Source: Trujillonella endophytica (GTDB taxonomy: Bacteria > Actinomycetota > Actinomycetes > Mycobacteriales > Geodermatophilaceae). Taken from it: a DNA stretch of 64,000 bases. Positions 22,285-30,810 of this stretch are shown one piece after another. The notes beneath the pieces were generated by a model that searched no databases, was not told where the DNA came from, and was given only the letters and a program-made list of their open reading frames with translations. The position numbers and the translations under genes are program-made. Positions within the stretch are counted from its first letter, which is position 1. The number at the start of each line of letters is the position of its first letter. The stretch is taken from assembly GCF_019799905.1 (NCBI RefSeq), contig NZ_JABGCI010000007.1, positions 1 through 64,000 on the forward strand, read 5' to 3'.

Positions 22285-22884
22285 ATGACCGAGCCCGCCG
22301 CCGACGGCGACTACCGGCTGCTCTCGAGCGAGACCGTGTACGACGGCCGGGTGATCACCCTGGTCCGGGACACGGTGGCCATGCCGGGTGGCGGGGACAG
22401 CGTCCGCGAGGTGGTCCGGCACCCGGGCGCGGTCGCCGTCGTCGCGCTCGACGAGGCGGGGGACGTCGTCCTGCTGCGGCAGTACCGGCACCCCGTCGGC
22501 GGCTACCTGTGGGAGCTGCCGGCGGGCCTGCGCGACGCCGACGGCGAGCCGCCGCTGGAGACGGCGAAGCGCGAGCTGGCCGAGGAGGTGCTGCTCGCCG
22601 CGCAGCGGTGGTCGCTGCTGGCGACGTACTTCAGCAGCCCCGGCTTCTGCGACGAGCAGGTGCTGATCTACCTCGCCGAGGAGCTGAGCGAGGTGGACCG
22701 CCCCGAGGGGTTCCTCGTCGAGCACGAGGAGCTCGACATGACGATCGAGCGGGTGCCGCTGGCCGAGGCCGTGCGGCGGGTGTTCGCCGGGGGGATCCGC
22801 AACCCGGCCGCGGTCATCGGGCTGCTCGCCGCGGACCGGTACCGCGCCGGTGGCGTGGAGCTGCGCCCGGTCGACGCCACCTGA
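22285..22884 (+). CDS. Nudix hydrolase, ADP-ribose pyrophosphatase type
   Basis: 199 residues. The Nudix box reads GLRDADGEPPLETAKRELAE, continuing EV. The REL-x-EE core that binds Mg2+ is intact, while the leading loop is one residue longer than the textbook G-x5-E and the final Gly is replaced by Leu. The upstream LRQYRHPVGGYLWELPAG block is typical of ADP-ribose pyrophosphatases. It would hydrolyse ADP-ribose to AMP and ribose-5-phosphate. It starts 1 base after the pyrG stop, the Rv1700 position. Confidence 0.9.
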   Translation: MTEPAADGDYRLLSSETVYDGRVITLVRDTVAMPGGGDSVREVVRHPGAVAVVALDEAGDVVLLRQYRHPVGGYLWELPAGLRDADGEPPLETAKRELAEEVLLAAQRWSLLATYFSSPGFCDEQVLIYLAEELSEVDRPEGFLVEHEELDMTIERVPLAEAVRRVFAGGIRNPAAVIGLLAADRYRAGGVELRPVDAT

Positions 22885-22902
22885 CGCGCGCCCCGCTCCT
22901 GC

Positions 22903-22967
22903 TCGACGAGATCTGCACAGTCGTCGCCATCACGGGCTGATGCCGACGACTGTGCAGATCTCGTCGA
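22903..22967. terminator. Long perfect hairpin between convergent genes
   Basis: A 65-base inverted repeat with 30-position arms (one C-C mismatch) closes on a 5-base loop (cgggc at 22933-22937). The outer 24 bp are perfect (tcgacgagatctgcacagtc...). It lies between the stops of the Nudix gene and the opposing FN3 gene. It has no T-tract, so it could be a bidirectional terminator or a dispersed palindromic element. Confidence 0.7.
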
Positions 22968-22973
22968 CGGGGG

Positions 22974-23702
22974 TCAGGGGATGTCGACGGGGGCCGTGCT
23001 GCCGACCTGGACGAACTGCACGACCTGGGCGGTCTCGTCCCAGACCTGCTCCTCCAGCCAGAAGACGTAGGTGCCGCCGGAGGTCAGGCCGGTCATCGTC
23101 GTGCTGACCTCGCCGCAGTCCTCGCGCTGGCCGACCAGCTGCTGCGGCGGCGCGGGCTGCAGTCCGGTCACCAGCTGCTGGCTCACCGCCTGCACGCGGT
23201 AGCCGCGGACGACGGCGTTGTCGCTGTCGGCCATCCAGCTCAGCGTCGCGCTGCCCAGGCCGGGGACGACGGTGGGGACGATGCGGCGCGGGCTGCTGTA
23301 CCCGCCGCACGGGGCCGGAGGCGGGGTGAACTCCGGGATGACGCCGCGCGGCACGGTCGGCGGCACGATCTCGACGTCGAGGTCGCGGGGGACCGGCACC
23401 GCGACGCCGGGGACCCGGACCTGGGGCTCGGGGACGTCGAAGCCGGTCCGTTCCACCGCCTGCGGGACCGGCGGCACCGGGGGCAGCTGGCCGATCGGCG
23501 TCCCGGCCGTGCGGAACGGCGACCAGGAGGCGGTCACCTGGGCGGCCAGCTCCGTCGCCGGCGCGCCGAGCGTCACGAGGCCGACCGCGAGCACCGCGGC
23601 CAGCGTGCCGGCGCCGGTGGCGAAGGAGTTCCTGCGCCGGGGCGCGCGTCGTCCCGCGGGCCGGCTCCTGCGCCGGCCCGGCCGACGTCCCGCCTGTCCC
23701 AT
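22974..23702 (-). CDS. Secreted or anchored fibronectin type III domain protein
   Basis: 242 residues. An Arg-rich cytoplasmic N-terminus (RRPGRRRSRPAGRRAPRRR) is followed by a hydrophobic segment at about 30-50 that acts as anchor or signal. Then comes a Pro-rich linker (FTPPPAPC) and a single FN3-like domain (ATLSWMADSDNAVVRGYRVQ; GLTSGGTYVFWLEEQV). It probably sits outside the membrane. The ATG at 23702 has GGAGGT 4 bases upstream, fixing the start. No partner can be named. Confidence 0.75.
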   Translation of the reverse strand: MGQAGRRPGRRRSRPAGRRAPRRRNSFATGAGTLAAVLAVGLVTLGAPATELAAQVTASWSPFRTAGTPIGQLPPVPPVPQAVERTGFDVPEPQVRVPGVAVPVPRDLDVEIVPPTVPRGVIPEFTPPPAPCGGYSSPRRIVPTVVPGLGSATLSWMADSDNAVVRGYRVQAVSQQLVTGLQPAPPQQLVGQREDCGEVSTTMTGLTSGGTYVFWLEEQVWDETAQVVQFVQVGSTAPVDIP

Positions 23703-23775
23703 GCCCACCTCCAGTAAGGACCCCGTCCCCCTCATCCCTCGCACGCTCGGGACGAGCCTCTGGACGGGGCCGCGC

Positions 23776-23798
23776 GGCGGCCCCTGCGAGGGGCCGCC
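23776..23798 (-). terminator. GC-rich hairpin between two minus-strand genes
   Basis: Perfect 10-bp stem with a gcg loop (ggcggcccct / aggggccgcc). It lies downstream of the 23881-24528 gene and upstream of the FN3 gene. It has no T run; assigned by position. Confidence 0.4.
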
Positions 23799-23880
23799 CC
23801 GCTCCGCTCGGGACCTCAGGGACCATCGGCGGGCGGTGTCCCGCTGTTGAGCCGAGCCGGCAGTTCCCTGCGCCGGCGGC

Positions 23881-24528
23881 TCACCCGGGCGGCGCGGTCG
23901 CCCCCGACCCGGCACCCTCGGGGGCCGGCAGGCGCAGGCCCAGCCGCGCGGCCTCCAGGCCGGCCAGGGTGCGCGTCGCGGCCGGGTCGCCGGCCCGCCA
24001 GGCCGCGCCGGTGCCCGCGGGCAGCGCGGCGAGCCGGGGGAGGGGGGCGGTGGCGACGGCGCGGGTGGCCAGCAGTTCGAGGTCCGGCGTCCGGGAGTCC
24101 AGCAGCCGGGAGACCGCCGTCGCCTCCCGCGACCAGGCCAGCCGCCACGGCAGCCAGCGCAGCAGCATCCAGCCCACCGGCAGCAGCACCAGGACGACGG
24201 CGAGCCAGAACGCGAGCGTGTCGACGGCGTCCTGGGCCGACTGACCGGCCCCGCTCACCGAGTCCCCGGCCGAGCCGAGCGCGTCGAAGGGGGCGGACAG
24301 CTCGTCACCGACGACCGGCACGTCCTCGGCGACCTCGGCGGCCGAGCCCATGCTGTCGGCGACCGAGGCGCCGAGGTCCTCGACCGCCCGGCCCGGCTCG
24401 GCCAGCGCCAGCACCGCCCCGTGCACCGTCCGCGCGACGAGCACCCACAGCACGGCCCACGCCAGCATGCCGACGTCGGCCAGCACCTGGCGCAGCCGGA
24501 TGTCGGGTCGCTGGGCGTAGAGGCGCAT
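23881..24528 (-). CDS. Membrane protein with two TM segments, function unknown
   Basis: 215 residues. TM1 lies near 18-40 ([20 protein letters not shown]). A soluble loop rich in Gly/Ala/Asp follows. TM2 lies near 100-122 ([20 protein letters not shown]). A cytoplasmic C-terminal half follows ([14 protein letters not shown]). No catalytic motif is seen. The ATG at 24528 has GGGAGGA upstream. It is divergent from ald across about 200 bp. The protein style suits a conserved actinobacterial hypothetical. Confidence 0.75.
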   Translation of the reverse strand: MRLYAQRPDIRLRQVLADVGMLAWAVLWVLVARTVHGAVLALAEPGRAVEDLGASVADSMGSAAEVAEDVPVVGDELSAPFDALGSAGDSVSGAGQSAQDAVDTLAFWLAVVLVLLPVGWMLLRWLPWRLAWSREATAVSRLLDSRTPDLELLATRAVATAPLPRLAALPAGTGAAWRAGDPAATRTLAGLEAARLGLRLPAPEGAGSGATAPPG

Positions 24529-24639
24529 CGGCGGGTCCTCCCGGGTCCGGGCGCGGGACGCGCCCCGGGCAATACTCGGCCAGGGGGAGCCGCCCGGCAG
24601 CCCGAACGCGCGTGCCCGGCCGCCGGCGCCGGCCGCTCC

Positions 24640-24645
24640 TAGACT
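24640..24645 (+). promoter_or_regulatory. Candidate -10 box for ald
   Basis: TAGACT (TANNNT) in the divergent region, about 85 bases before the ald ATG. No clear -35 box. The same hexamer precedes the chorismate mutase gene at 31758. Confidence 0.3.
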
Positions 24646-24729
24646 CCGCGCCGAGCGCTCCCGACCGGGGCGCCGCGACCAGGCCGCGACCCCGACGACC
24701 TCGGGACCGGGCCGGACCGAGGAGCTCCC

Positions 24730-25845
24730 ATGCACGTCGGCGTGCCGCGAGAGGTCAAGAACCACGAGTACCGGGTCGCCCTGACCCCCGCCGGGGTGCA
24801 CGAGCTGACCCGGGCCGGGCACACGGTGCTCGTCGAGCGCGGGGCGGGGGAGGGCTCCTCCATCCCCGACGAGGACATGGCCGCCGCCGGCGCGCGGATC
24901 CTCACCGGGGCCGACGACGTCTGGGCCGACGCCGACCTGCTGCTCAAGGTCAAGGAACCGGTCGCCGAGGAGTACGGGCGGCTGCGGTCGGGGCAGACGC
25001 TGTTCACCTACCTCCACCTGGCCGCCTCCCGGGAGTGCACCGAGGCGCTGGTCGCCTCCGGCACCACGGCGATCGCGTACGAGACGGTGCAGACCGCCGA
25101 CGGCGCCCTGCCGCTGCTGGCGCCCATGTCGGAGGTCGCCGGCCGGATGGCGCCGCAGGTGGGCGCGCACGCGCTCGAGCGGGCGCACGGCGGTCGCGGG
25201 GTGCTCCTCGGCGGCGCGCCCGGGGTCTACGCCGCCAAGGTCGTCGTCCTGGGGGCCGGGGTCTCCGGGATGAACGCCGTGGCCATCGCCCTCGGGATGC
25301 AGGCCGAGGTGATCGTGATGGATCGGGACGTCGACAAGCTGCGCGCCGCCGACCGCATCTACCAGGGCCACCTGCAGACCGTGACCTCGAACGCCTACGA
25401 GGTGGAGCGGGCGGTGCTGGATGCCGACCTCGTCATCGGCGCCGTCCTGGTGCCCGGCGCGCGGGCGCCCAAGCTGGTCAGCGACGGTGTCGTCGCCCGC
25501 ATGAAGCCCGGCTCGGTGCTCGTGGACATCGCCGTCGACCAGGGCGGCTGCTTCGAGGGAACACGTCCCACGACACACGACGCGCCGACCTACCGCGTGC
25601 ACGGCTCGGTGTTCTACTGCGTGGCGAACATGCCGGGCGCGGTGCCCAACACCTCGACCCACGCACTGACCAACGTCACGCTGCCCTACGTCATGAAGCT
25701 GGCCGACGAGGGGACGACGGCGGCGGTGCGGGCCGACCGGGCGCTGGCGCACGGCGTCAACGTGGCGGCCGGGCAGGTGGTCCTGCCCGAGGTCGCCGAG
25801 GCCCACGGTCTGACCGCCGTGGGCCTGGAGGAGGTGCTCGTCTGA
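24730..25845 (+). CDS. ald: Alanine dehydrogenase
   Basis: 371 residues, full length. [20 protein letters not shown] is the typical N-terminus, and [16 protein letters not shown] holds the conserved His region. The NAD-binding Rossmann motif [14 protein letters not shown] lies near 172-185. The C-terminal [20 protein letters not shown] block is diagnostic for Ald/PNT proteins. It interconverts L-alanine and pyruvate with NAD. GAGGAG lies 5 bases before the ATG. It overlaps the xerD reading frame at CTGA. Confidence 0.95.
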   Translation: MHVGVPREVKNHEYRVALTPAGVHELTRAGHTVLVERGAGEGSSIPDEDMAAAGARILTGADDVWADADLLLKVKEPVAEEYGRLRSGQTLFTYLHLAASRECTEALVASGTTAIAYETVQTADGALPLLAPMSEVAGRMAPQVGAHALERAHGGRGVLLGGAPGVYAAKVVVLGAGVSGMNAVAIALGMQAEVIVMDRDVDKLRAADRIYQGHLQTVTSNAYEVERAVLDADLVIGAVLVPGARAPKLVSDGVVARMKPGSVLVDIAVDQGGCFEGTRPTTHDAPTYRVHGSVFYCVANMPGAVPNTSTHALTNVTLPYVMKLADEGTTAAVRADRALAHGVNVAAGQVVLPEVAEAHGLTAVGLEEVLV

Positions 25846-26819
25846 CCAGCACGCTGAGCGCGGGCGCGGCCACCGGACCCGCCGTCGAGCGCGTCGTCAC
25901 CGGCTACCTCGACCACCTCACGGTCGAGCGTGGTCTGGCCGCCAACACGATCTCGTCCTACCGCCGCGACCTGCGCCGCTACACCGAGTTCCTCGGGGCG
26001 GCCGGCGTCCGGGGGCTGGGCGAGGTCGCCGAGTCCGACGTCGCCGCGTTCCTCACCGCGCTGCGCCGCGGGGACGACGAGCACCCGCCCCTGTCGGCCA
26101 CCTCCGCCGCCCGGGCCGTGGTCGCCGTCCGCGGGCTGCACCGGTTCGCCGCGCTCGACGGGCTGGTGACCGACGACGTCGCCGCCGAGGTCCGCCCGCC
26201 CGCCCCGGCCCGGCGGCTGCCCAAGGCCCTGCCGGTGGAGTCGGTGGTCGCGCTGATCGAGGGCGCCGGCGCGCTGGAGGGGCCCCGGGGCCTGCGGGAC
26301 CGGGCGCTGCTGGAGCTGCTGTACGGCACGGGCGCGCGCATCTCCGAGGCCGTCGGGCTGACCGTCGACGACCTGGACCGCGGGCAGTCCGTCGTCCGGC
26401 TGGCCGGCAAGGGCGGCAAGCAGCGGATCGTGCCGGTGGGCAGCTACGCGCTGCGCGCCGTCGAGGACTACCTCGTCCGCGGCCGCCCGGCTCTGGCCGC
26501 TGTGACTCGCCCGCCCTCGCAATCGCGCGGCCGCGCGGGGGCGCTGTTCCTCAACGCCCGGGGCGGCCCGCTGTCCCGGCAGAGCGCCTGGTCGATCCTG
26601 CGGGCGGCCGCCGAGCGCGCGGGCCTCACGGCGGAGGTCTCCCCGCACACGCTGCGGCACAGCTTCGCCACCCACCTGCTCGACGGCGGCGCCGACGTCC
26701 GCGTGGTGCAGGAGCTGCTCGGGCACGCCTCGGTGACGACCACCCAGGTCTACACGCTGGTCACCGTGGACCGCCTCCGCGAGGTGTACGCGACCAGTCA
26801 CCCGCGGGCCCTCACCTGA
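25842..26819 (+). CDS. xerD: Tyrosine recombinase XerD (CTG start)
   Basis: 325 residues. A SAM-like core-binding domain ([20 protein letters not shown]) is followed by the catalytic domain with all expected residues: Arg in GTGARISEA (about 165), Lys in GKGGKQR (about 190), HTLRHSF (about 269), LLGHASV (about 293) and the Tyr nucleophile in TTQVYT (about 304). With XerC it resolves chromosome dimers at dif. The frame has no ATG, GTG or TTG before conserved sequence. A CTG at 25842 overlaps the ald stop (CTGA) and has GGAGGAGG 7 bases upstream, so it is taken as the start. Rv1701 position, ahead of parA-scpAB. Confidence 0.92.
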   Translation: MTSTLSAGAATGPAVERVVTGYLDHLTVERGLAANTISSYRRDLRRYTEFLGAAGVRGLGEVAESDVAAFLTALRRGDDEHPPLSATSAARAVVAVRGLHRFAALDGLVTDDVAAEVRPPAPARRLPKALPVESVVALIEGAGALEGPRGLRDRALLELLYGTGARISEAVGLTVDDLDRGQSVVRLAGKGGKQRIVPVGSYALRAVEDYLVRGRPALAAVTRPPSQSRGRAGALFLNARGGPLSRQSAWSILRAAAERAGLTAEVSPHTLRHSFATHLLDGGADVRVVQELLGHASVTTTQVYTLVTVDRLREVYATSHPRALT

Positions 26820-26948
26820 CAGCGGTGCGACTGGTTCTCCGGCGAGAGCTGCCCAGGGTCTCGGCTTGATGTTGCGGGAGTGTTGGCAGAGGTAGCCATG
26901 CCGGACACGCCTCCGGCGTGCCTCCTGGGCGATTGCCTGCAGATTCCC

Positions 26949-26954
26949 TACCGT
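26949..26954 (+). promoter_or_regulatory. Candidate -10 box for the parA operon
   Basis: TACCGT (TANNNT) in the 214-base gap after xerD. A transcript starting about 7 bases on would have a leader of roughly 70 bases to the ATG at 27034. It would exclude the alternative ATG at 26956. Confidence 0.3.
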
Positions 26955-27033
26955 CATGTCGACCCGAGCGGTGGGGAAGACCGCATCCTGCGCGCCGCGC
27001 CGGACCGGGCCCGAGCTGGAGGCGACACCGACC

Positions 27034-27939
27034 ATGGCGATCCGAGGGGATGCGGCCCCTGCCGTCACGCGTCCGCGCGACACCGAGCCCGAGATGGGCG
27101 GCACGGCCTCGAAGCAGGACCCCGCCCGCGCGCGGCAGCGGCCGCTGCCCGAGCCGAAGCCGCTGACCCAGCACGGTCCGGCCAACGTCATCGCGATGTG
27201 CAACCAGAAGGGCGGCGTCGGCAAGACGACGTCGACCATCAACCTGGGCGCGGCCCTGGTCGAGCAGGGCCGCAAGGTCCTGCTCATCGACCTGGACCCG
27301 CAGGGCGCGCTGTCGGTGGGCCTGGGCGTGCCGGCCCAGAACATGGACCGCACCATCTACAACGCCCTCATGGAGCGGCGCACCACCCTGGCCGACGTCC
27401 GGGTGCCGACCGACATCCCGGGCCTGGACCTGGTGCCGAGCAACATCGACCTGTCGGCCGCCGAGGTGCAGCTGGTCAGCGAGGTCGCCCGCGAGCAGAC
27501 CCTGCTGCGCGTGCTGGCCGACGTCCGCGACGAGTACGACTACATCCTCATCGACTGCCAGCCCAGCCTCGGCCTGCTGACGGTCAACGCGCTCACCGCG
27601 GCGCAGGGCGTGATCATCCCGCTGGAGTGCGAGTTCTTCTCGCTGCGCGGCGTCGCGCTGCTGGTCGACACGATCGAGAAGGTCAAGGAGCGGCTGAACC
27701 CCGACCTGGAGATCTCGGGGATCCTCGCGACGATGTACGACACCCGCACGGTGCACTGCCGCGAGGTGTTCAGCCGGGTCGTCGAGGCCTTCGGCGACAC
27801 CGTGTTCCAGACCGTCATCCACCGCACGGTGCGCTTCCCCGAGACCACCGTGGCCGGTCAGCCGATCACCACGTGGGCGCCGACGTCGTCCGGTGCTGCC
27901 GCCTTCCGTGACCTGGCGAAGGAGGTCATCGCACTGTGA
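27034..27939 (+). CDS. ParA/Soj-family ATPase
   Basis: 301 residues. The deviant Walker A motif CNQKGGVGKTTSTIN lies near 56-70, LLIDLDPQGALSVGLG is Walker A' and YILIDCQPSLGLLTVNAL Walker B. This is the Rv1708-type ParA that travels with scpA-scpB, distinct from the origin-proximal ParA. It probably dimerises on ATP and DNA to position a partner. The ATG at 27034 has GGAGG 10 bases upstream. An in-frame ATG at 26956 would add 26 residues but has no ribosome site. It overlaps the next gene by GTGA. Confidence 0.9.
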   Translation: MAIRGDAAPAVTRPRDTEPEMGGTASKQDPARARQRPLPEPKPLTQHGPANVIAMCNQKGGVGKTTSTINLGAALVEQGRKVLLIDLDPQGALSVGLGVPAQNMDRTIYNALMERRTTLADVRVPTDIPGLDLVPSNIDLSAAEVQLVSEVAREQTLLRVLADVRDEYDYILIDCQPSLGLLTVNALTAAQGVIIPLECEFFSLRGVALLVDTIEKVKERLNPDLEISGILATMYDTRTVHCREVFSRVVEAFGDTVFQTVIHRTVRFPETTVAGQPITTWAPTSSGAAAFRDLAKEVIAL

Positions 27940-28451
27940 CCCGTCGTCCCGTGCTGCCGGGCGCGTCGGAGCTGTTCCGGCGCACCGACACCCCGCCCGC
28001 GCCCGAGGTCACCGAGCTGCCCAGCGTCGCGGCCACCACCACCTCGCCGGCGCTGCGCGGCTCGTCCGCGCAGCCGCGGCGCACCGCCTCGGTGCCCGGC
28101 GTCGAGGAGGCCATGCCCGGGCTGACCCTCGTCCCGGCCGGTGCCGAGGCCGACCCGCTCGCCGCCTTCCGGACCGCTCCGGCGCCGGCGCCGACCATGG
28201 CGCCGCAGCCCCCGCGGACCCGCGGCAAGGCCGTCCGGCCCGACCGGACCAAGCACGACGAGAAGATCACCGTCTACATCTCCGCCGAGGAGCTGCTGGC
28301 GCTGGAGAGCGCCCGGCTGACGCTGCGCGGCCAGCACGGGGTGGCCGCCGACCGCGGCCGGATCGTGCGCGAGGCCATCTCGGTCCTGCTGGCCGACCTC
28401 GCCGAGTCCGGCGAGGACTCGGTGCTCGTCCGCCGCCTCCGGGGTCGCTGA
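27936..28451 (+). CDS. Ribbon-helix-helix-like DNA-binding partner of ParA
   Basis: 171 residues. The first 105 are Pro/Ala/Thr-rich and probably disordered. The last 65 contain KITVYISAEELLALESARL and then RGRIVREAISVLLADL, a strand-helix-helix pattern like RHH proteins. Its start overlaps the parA stop, so it is a good candidate for a ParB-like centromere or nucleoid-binding partner. It is not a canonical ParB (no ParB/Srx box). Function is inferred from fold pattern and operon position. Confidence 0.7.
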   Translation: MTRRPVLPGASELFRRTDTPPAPEVTELPSVAATTTSPALRGSSAQPRRTASVPGVEEAMPGLTLVPAGAEADPLAAFRTAPAPAPTMAPQPPRTRGKAVRPDRTKHDEKITVYISAEELLALESARLTLRGQHGVAADRGRIVREAISVLLADLAESGEDSVLVRRLRGR

Positions 28452-28455
28452 CCCC

Positions 28456-28461
28456 TACGCT
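28456..28461 (+). promoter_or_regulatory. Candidate leaderless -10 box (scpA)
   Basis: TACGCT (TANNNT) begins 5 bases after the preceding stop and lies 7 bases before the GTG at 28469. No ribosome site is present. Confidence 0.4.
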
Positions 28462-28468
28462 CGCCAGC

Positions 28469-29308
28469 GTGGAGGGGACGCCGGAGGCCGCTGCGCCGGC
28501 GCGGTTCACCGTCCGGCTGACCAACTTCGAGGGGCCCTTCGACCTCCTGCTGCAGCTGATCGGCAAGCACAAGCTCGACGTCACCGAGATCGCGCTCTCC
28601 CAGGTCACCGACGAGTTCATCGCCCACCTGCGGGCGCTGGGCGACGAGCTGGACCTCGACCAGGCCAGCGAGTTCCTCGTCGTCGCCGCCACCCTGCTCG
28701 ACCTCAAGGCGGCCCGGCTCCTGCCGGCCGCCGAGGTGGAGGACGAGGACGACCTCGAGCTGCTCGAGGCCCGCGACCTGCTCTTCGCGCGCCTGCTGCA
28801 GTACCGCGCCTACAAGGAGGCCGCCGCGTTCCTGCGGGAACGCGAGGCCGGCGCCGTCCTCCGGTACGGCCGGGACGCCGGGCCGGACCCGCGCTTCGCC
28901 GAGCAGGTGCCCGAGGTGCTCCTCGGCACCACCCCCGAACAGTTCGCCGCCCTGGCCGCCCGCGCGCTGACGCCCAAGCTGCCGCCGACGGTCAGCGTCA
29001 CCCACCTGCACGCCGCGGCGGTCAGCATGGCCGAGCAGCTGCTCCTCGTGCGGTCCCGGCTGGCCGAGGCCGGCACCGTGAGCTTCCGCGCCCTGACCTC
29101 CGACTGCGAGCACACCCTCGAGGTGGTCGCCCGGTTCCTGGCCCTGCTGGAGCTCTACCGTCAGCAGCGGGTCGCCTTCGACCAGCTCACCCCGCTCGGG
29201 GAGCTGCACGTGCGCTGGACCGGCGGCCCGCTGCCCGGCCCGGCGGACGACGAGGGCGCCGGGGACGACGAGGGGGACGAGCGGACCGTGGACGGGGAGG
29301 ACCGGTGA
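28469..29308 (+). CDS. scpA: Segregation and condensation protein A (kleisin)
   Basis: 279 residues. The N-terminal kleisin signature FTVRLTNFEGPFDLLLQLIGKHKLDVTEI and FLVVAATLLDLKAARLLP are diagnostic. The C-terminal winged-helix segment (VSFRALTSDCEHTLEVVARFLALLEL) binds the SMC head. An acidic tail follows. ScpA bridges SMC and ScpB in the condensin complex. The GTG at 28469 is chosen because of the -10-like box upstream; an in-frame CTG at 28448 overlaps the previous stop but has no ribosome site. It overlaps scpB by GTGA. Confidence 0.93.
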   Translation: MEGTPEAAAPARFTVRLTNFEGPFDLLLQLIGKHKLDVTEIALSQVTDEFIAHLRALGDELDLDQASEFLVVAATLLDLKAARLLPAAEVEDEDDLELLEARDLLFARLLQYRAYKEAAAFLREREAGAVLRYGRDAGPDPRFAEQVPEVLLGTTPEQFAALAARALTPKLPPTVSVTHLHAAAVSMAEQLLLVRSRLAEAGTVSFRALTSDCEHTLEVVARFLALLELYRQQRVAFDQLTPLGELHVRWTGGPLPGPADDEGAGDDEGDERTVDGEDR

Positions 29309-30120
29309 GCGAGGAGGACCAGCCCCTGCCCATCTCCTGGGACGCGCTGGCCGCCGAGCTGGCCGCCACCCGGGAGGCGGCCGAGGGGAGCGAGGACCCC
29401 GCCGTCTGGGACGCGGTCGCCGCCGAGCTCGCCGCCCGCGTCGCCGAGCGCCCGCCGGCCGACGACGCGCCCGCGCCGCTGCCGGTCGAGGAGGCGGTCC
29501 TGCCCCTCCCCGGGGTGCCGGAGCCGCTGCCGGAGGAGGAGCCCGAGCCGGAGCCGGAGGTCGACCTCGACCCGGCGGCCCTGCGCGGCGGGCTGGAGGC
29601 CCTGCTGTTCGTCCTGGACAGCCCCGTCGACGAGGAGACCCTGGCGGCGTCCCTGCGCTGCCCGGTGTCGCGCGCCCGGGAGGCGCTGGCCGAGCTCGCC
29701 GAGGACTACGACCGCCGCGGCGCCGGCATCACGCTGCGCCGGGTGGGGGAGGGCTGGCGGCTCTACACCCGCGACGAGCACGCGGAGGTCATCGAGCGCT
29801 ACCTCGGCCACGGGCGGGGCAGCCGGCTCACCCAGGCGGCGCTGGAGACCCTCGCCGTCATCGCCTACCGCCAGCCGGTCACGCGGGCGCGGATCGCCGG
29901 CATCCGCGGGGTCGGCGTCGACGGCGTCATGCGCACCCTGCTCACCCGCGGCCTGGTGCACGAGGTGGGCAGCGACCCCGACTCCGGCGGCGGGCTGTAC
30001 GGCACCACGCCGCTGTTCCTCGAGCGGCTGGGTCTCGCGAGCCTGGCCGACCTGCCCGACCTCGGGCCGCTGCTGCCGGAGACGGCGTCCTTCCTCGTCG
30101 ACCACCCCGACGCCCACTGA
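29305..30120 (+). CDS. scpB: Segregation and condensation protein B
   Basis: 271 residues. An acidic, Pro-rich N-terminal extension of about 90 residues (PEPLPEEEPEPEPE) precedes the tandem winged-helix core: LRGGLEALLFVLDSPVDEETL, then LTQAALETLAVIAYRQPVTRARI and GIRGVGVDGVMRTLLTRGLV. ScpB dimers bind ScpA in the SMC condensin. The extension makes it longer than typical ScpB (about 180-200 residues). The GTG start overlaps the scpA stop. Confidence 0.93.
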   Translation: MSEEDQPLPISWDALAAELAATREAAEGSEDPAVWDAVAAELAARVAERPPADDAPAPLPVEEAVLPLPGVPEPLPEEEPEPEPEVDLDPAALRGGLEALLFVLDSPVDEETLAASLRCPVSRAREALAELAEDYDRRGAGITLRRVGEGWRLYTRDEHAEVIERYLGHGRGSRLTQAALETLAVIAYRQPVTRARIAGIRGVGVDGVMRTLLTRGLVHEVGSDPDSGGGLYGTTPLFLERLGLASLADLPDLGPLLPETASFLVDHPDAH

Positions 30121-30217
30121 CGCCGTCCCCGCGTGGCGGGTGATCGCCGTCCTCGCCCCACGGTCGCCGACCTCGGCGTCCGCGGCGACGTCGGCGGCGC
30201 CGGCGCGCGGACGGCGA

Positions 30218-30472
30218 TCAGTCGCCGAACAGCACCCCGGTGACGAGCAGCAGGCCGAGGACGACGAAGACCCCTCCACCGATGCGGCCCCGCCACAGGT
30301 GGAAGGCCCGGGCGCGGTCCGACCAGACACCCCCGGCGCCCAGGCGCTCGCGGGCCGCGGGGTTGTCGGGGGAGTGCTCCCACACCAGCCGCCGGGAGAG
30401 CAGCACCAGGGCGACGCCCATGACCACGAGCACCAGCCCCATGACCTGCTCCATCCGCATGCGGGTGATCAT
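30218..30472 (-). CDS. Small two-helix membrane protein
   Basis: 84 residues with TM segments at about 10-26 (VMGLVLVVMGVALVLLSRR) and 64-82 (GGGVFVVLGLLLVTGVLFG). Between them is a soluble loop with WEHSPDNPAARERLG. The real start may be the ATG giving MEQVMG, 6 codons in. It lies antisense between scpB and the pseudouridine synthase gene. No function is known, but hydrophobic pattern and codon use suggest a real gene. Confidence 0.6.
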   Translation of the reverse strand: MITRMRMEQVMGLVLVVMGVALVLLSRRLVWEHSPDNPAARERLGAGGVWSDRARAFHLWRGRIGGGVFVVLGLLLVTGVLFGD

Positions 30473-30520
30473 CCCGTACGCGGCGCGTGGCCCGAGCCGC
30501 GGTCCGTGACCCGCGCGACC

Positions 30521-30677
30521 TCAGCGGTCGCCGGTCCGCCAGCGCCACGCGAGGCACCGCGACGGCGACGAACGCGGCCAGGTCCACCGAGGTCAGGACG
30601 GCGACGACGACGGCGACGACGTCGACCCCGTCCGCGAAGTCGAGAGCGGCGCGGATGACGTAGATCCAGCCGACCAC
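30521..30677 (-). pseudogene. Hydrophobic small ORF with probable frameshift
   Basis: From a GTG at 30677 the minus strand encodes a well-formed hydrophobic sequence (WIYVIRAALDFADGVDVVAV; TSVDLAAFVAVAVPRVALA). The frame then runs on without a stop, antisense into scpB. One base of frameshift near 30540 would end it at TGA 30523-30521 as a protein of about 52 residues. It looks like a small membrane protein gene broken once, or a sequencing indel. The rest of the 30473-30810 gap shows nothing else. Confidence 0.3.
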
Positions 30678-30810
30678 CGGGGCGGAGGGACGCGGTCACC
30701 GGGCGTGGACACCAGCCCCCCCGGGCGGCGCAGCGCGCGGCGCCCACCCGGAGGGGGTGACTCGTACGCGCGGGACGCCGTCGGGCTCGACGGTGGGAGA
30801 CTGGACGGCG

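Noticed and set aside
28448..28468. CTG start for scpA overlapping the previous stop, as in xerD
   Set aside because: There is no ribosome site before it, while the GTG at 28469 has a well-placed TANNNT box; left as an alternative only.
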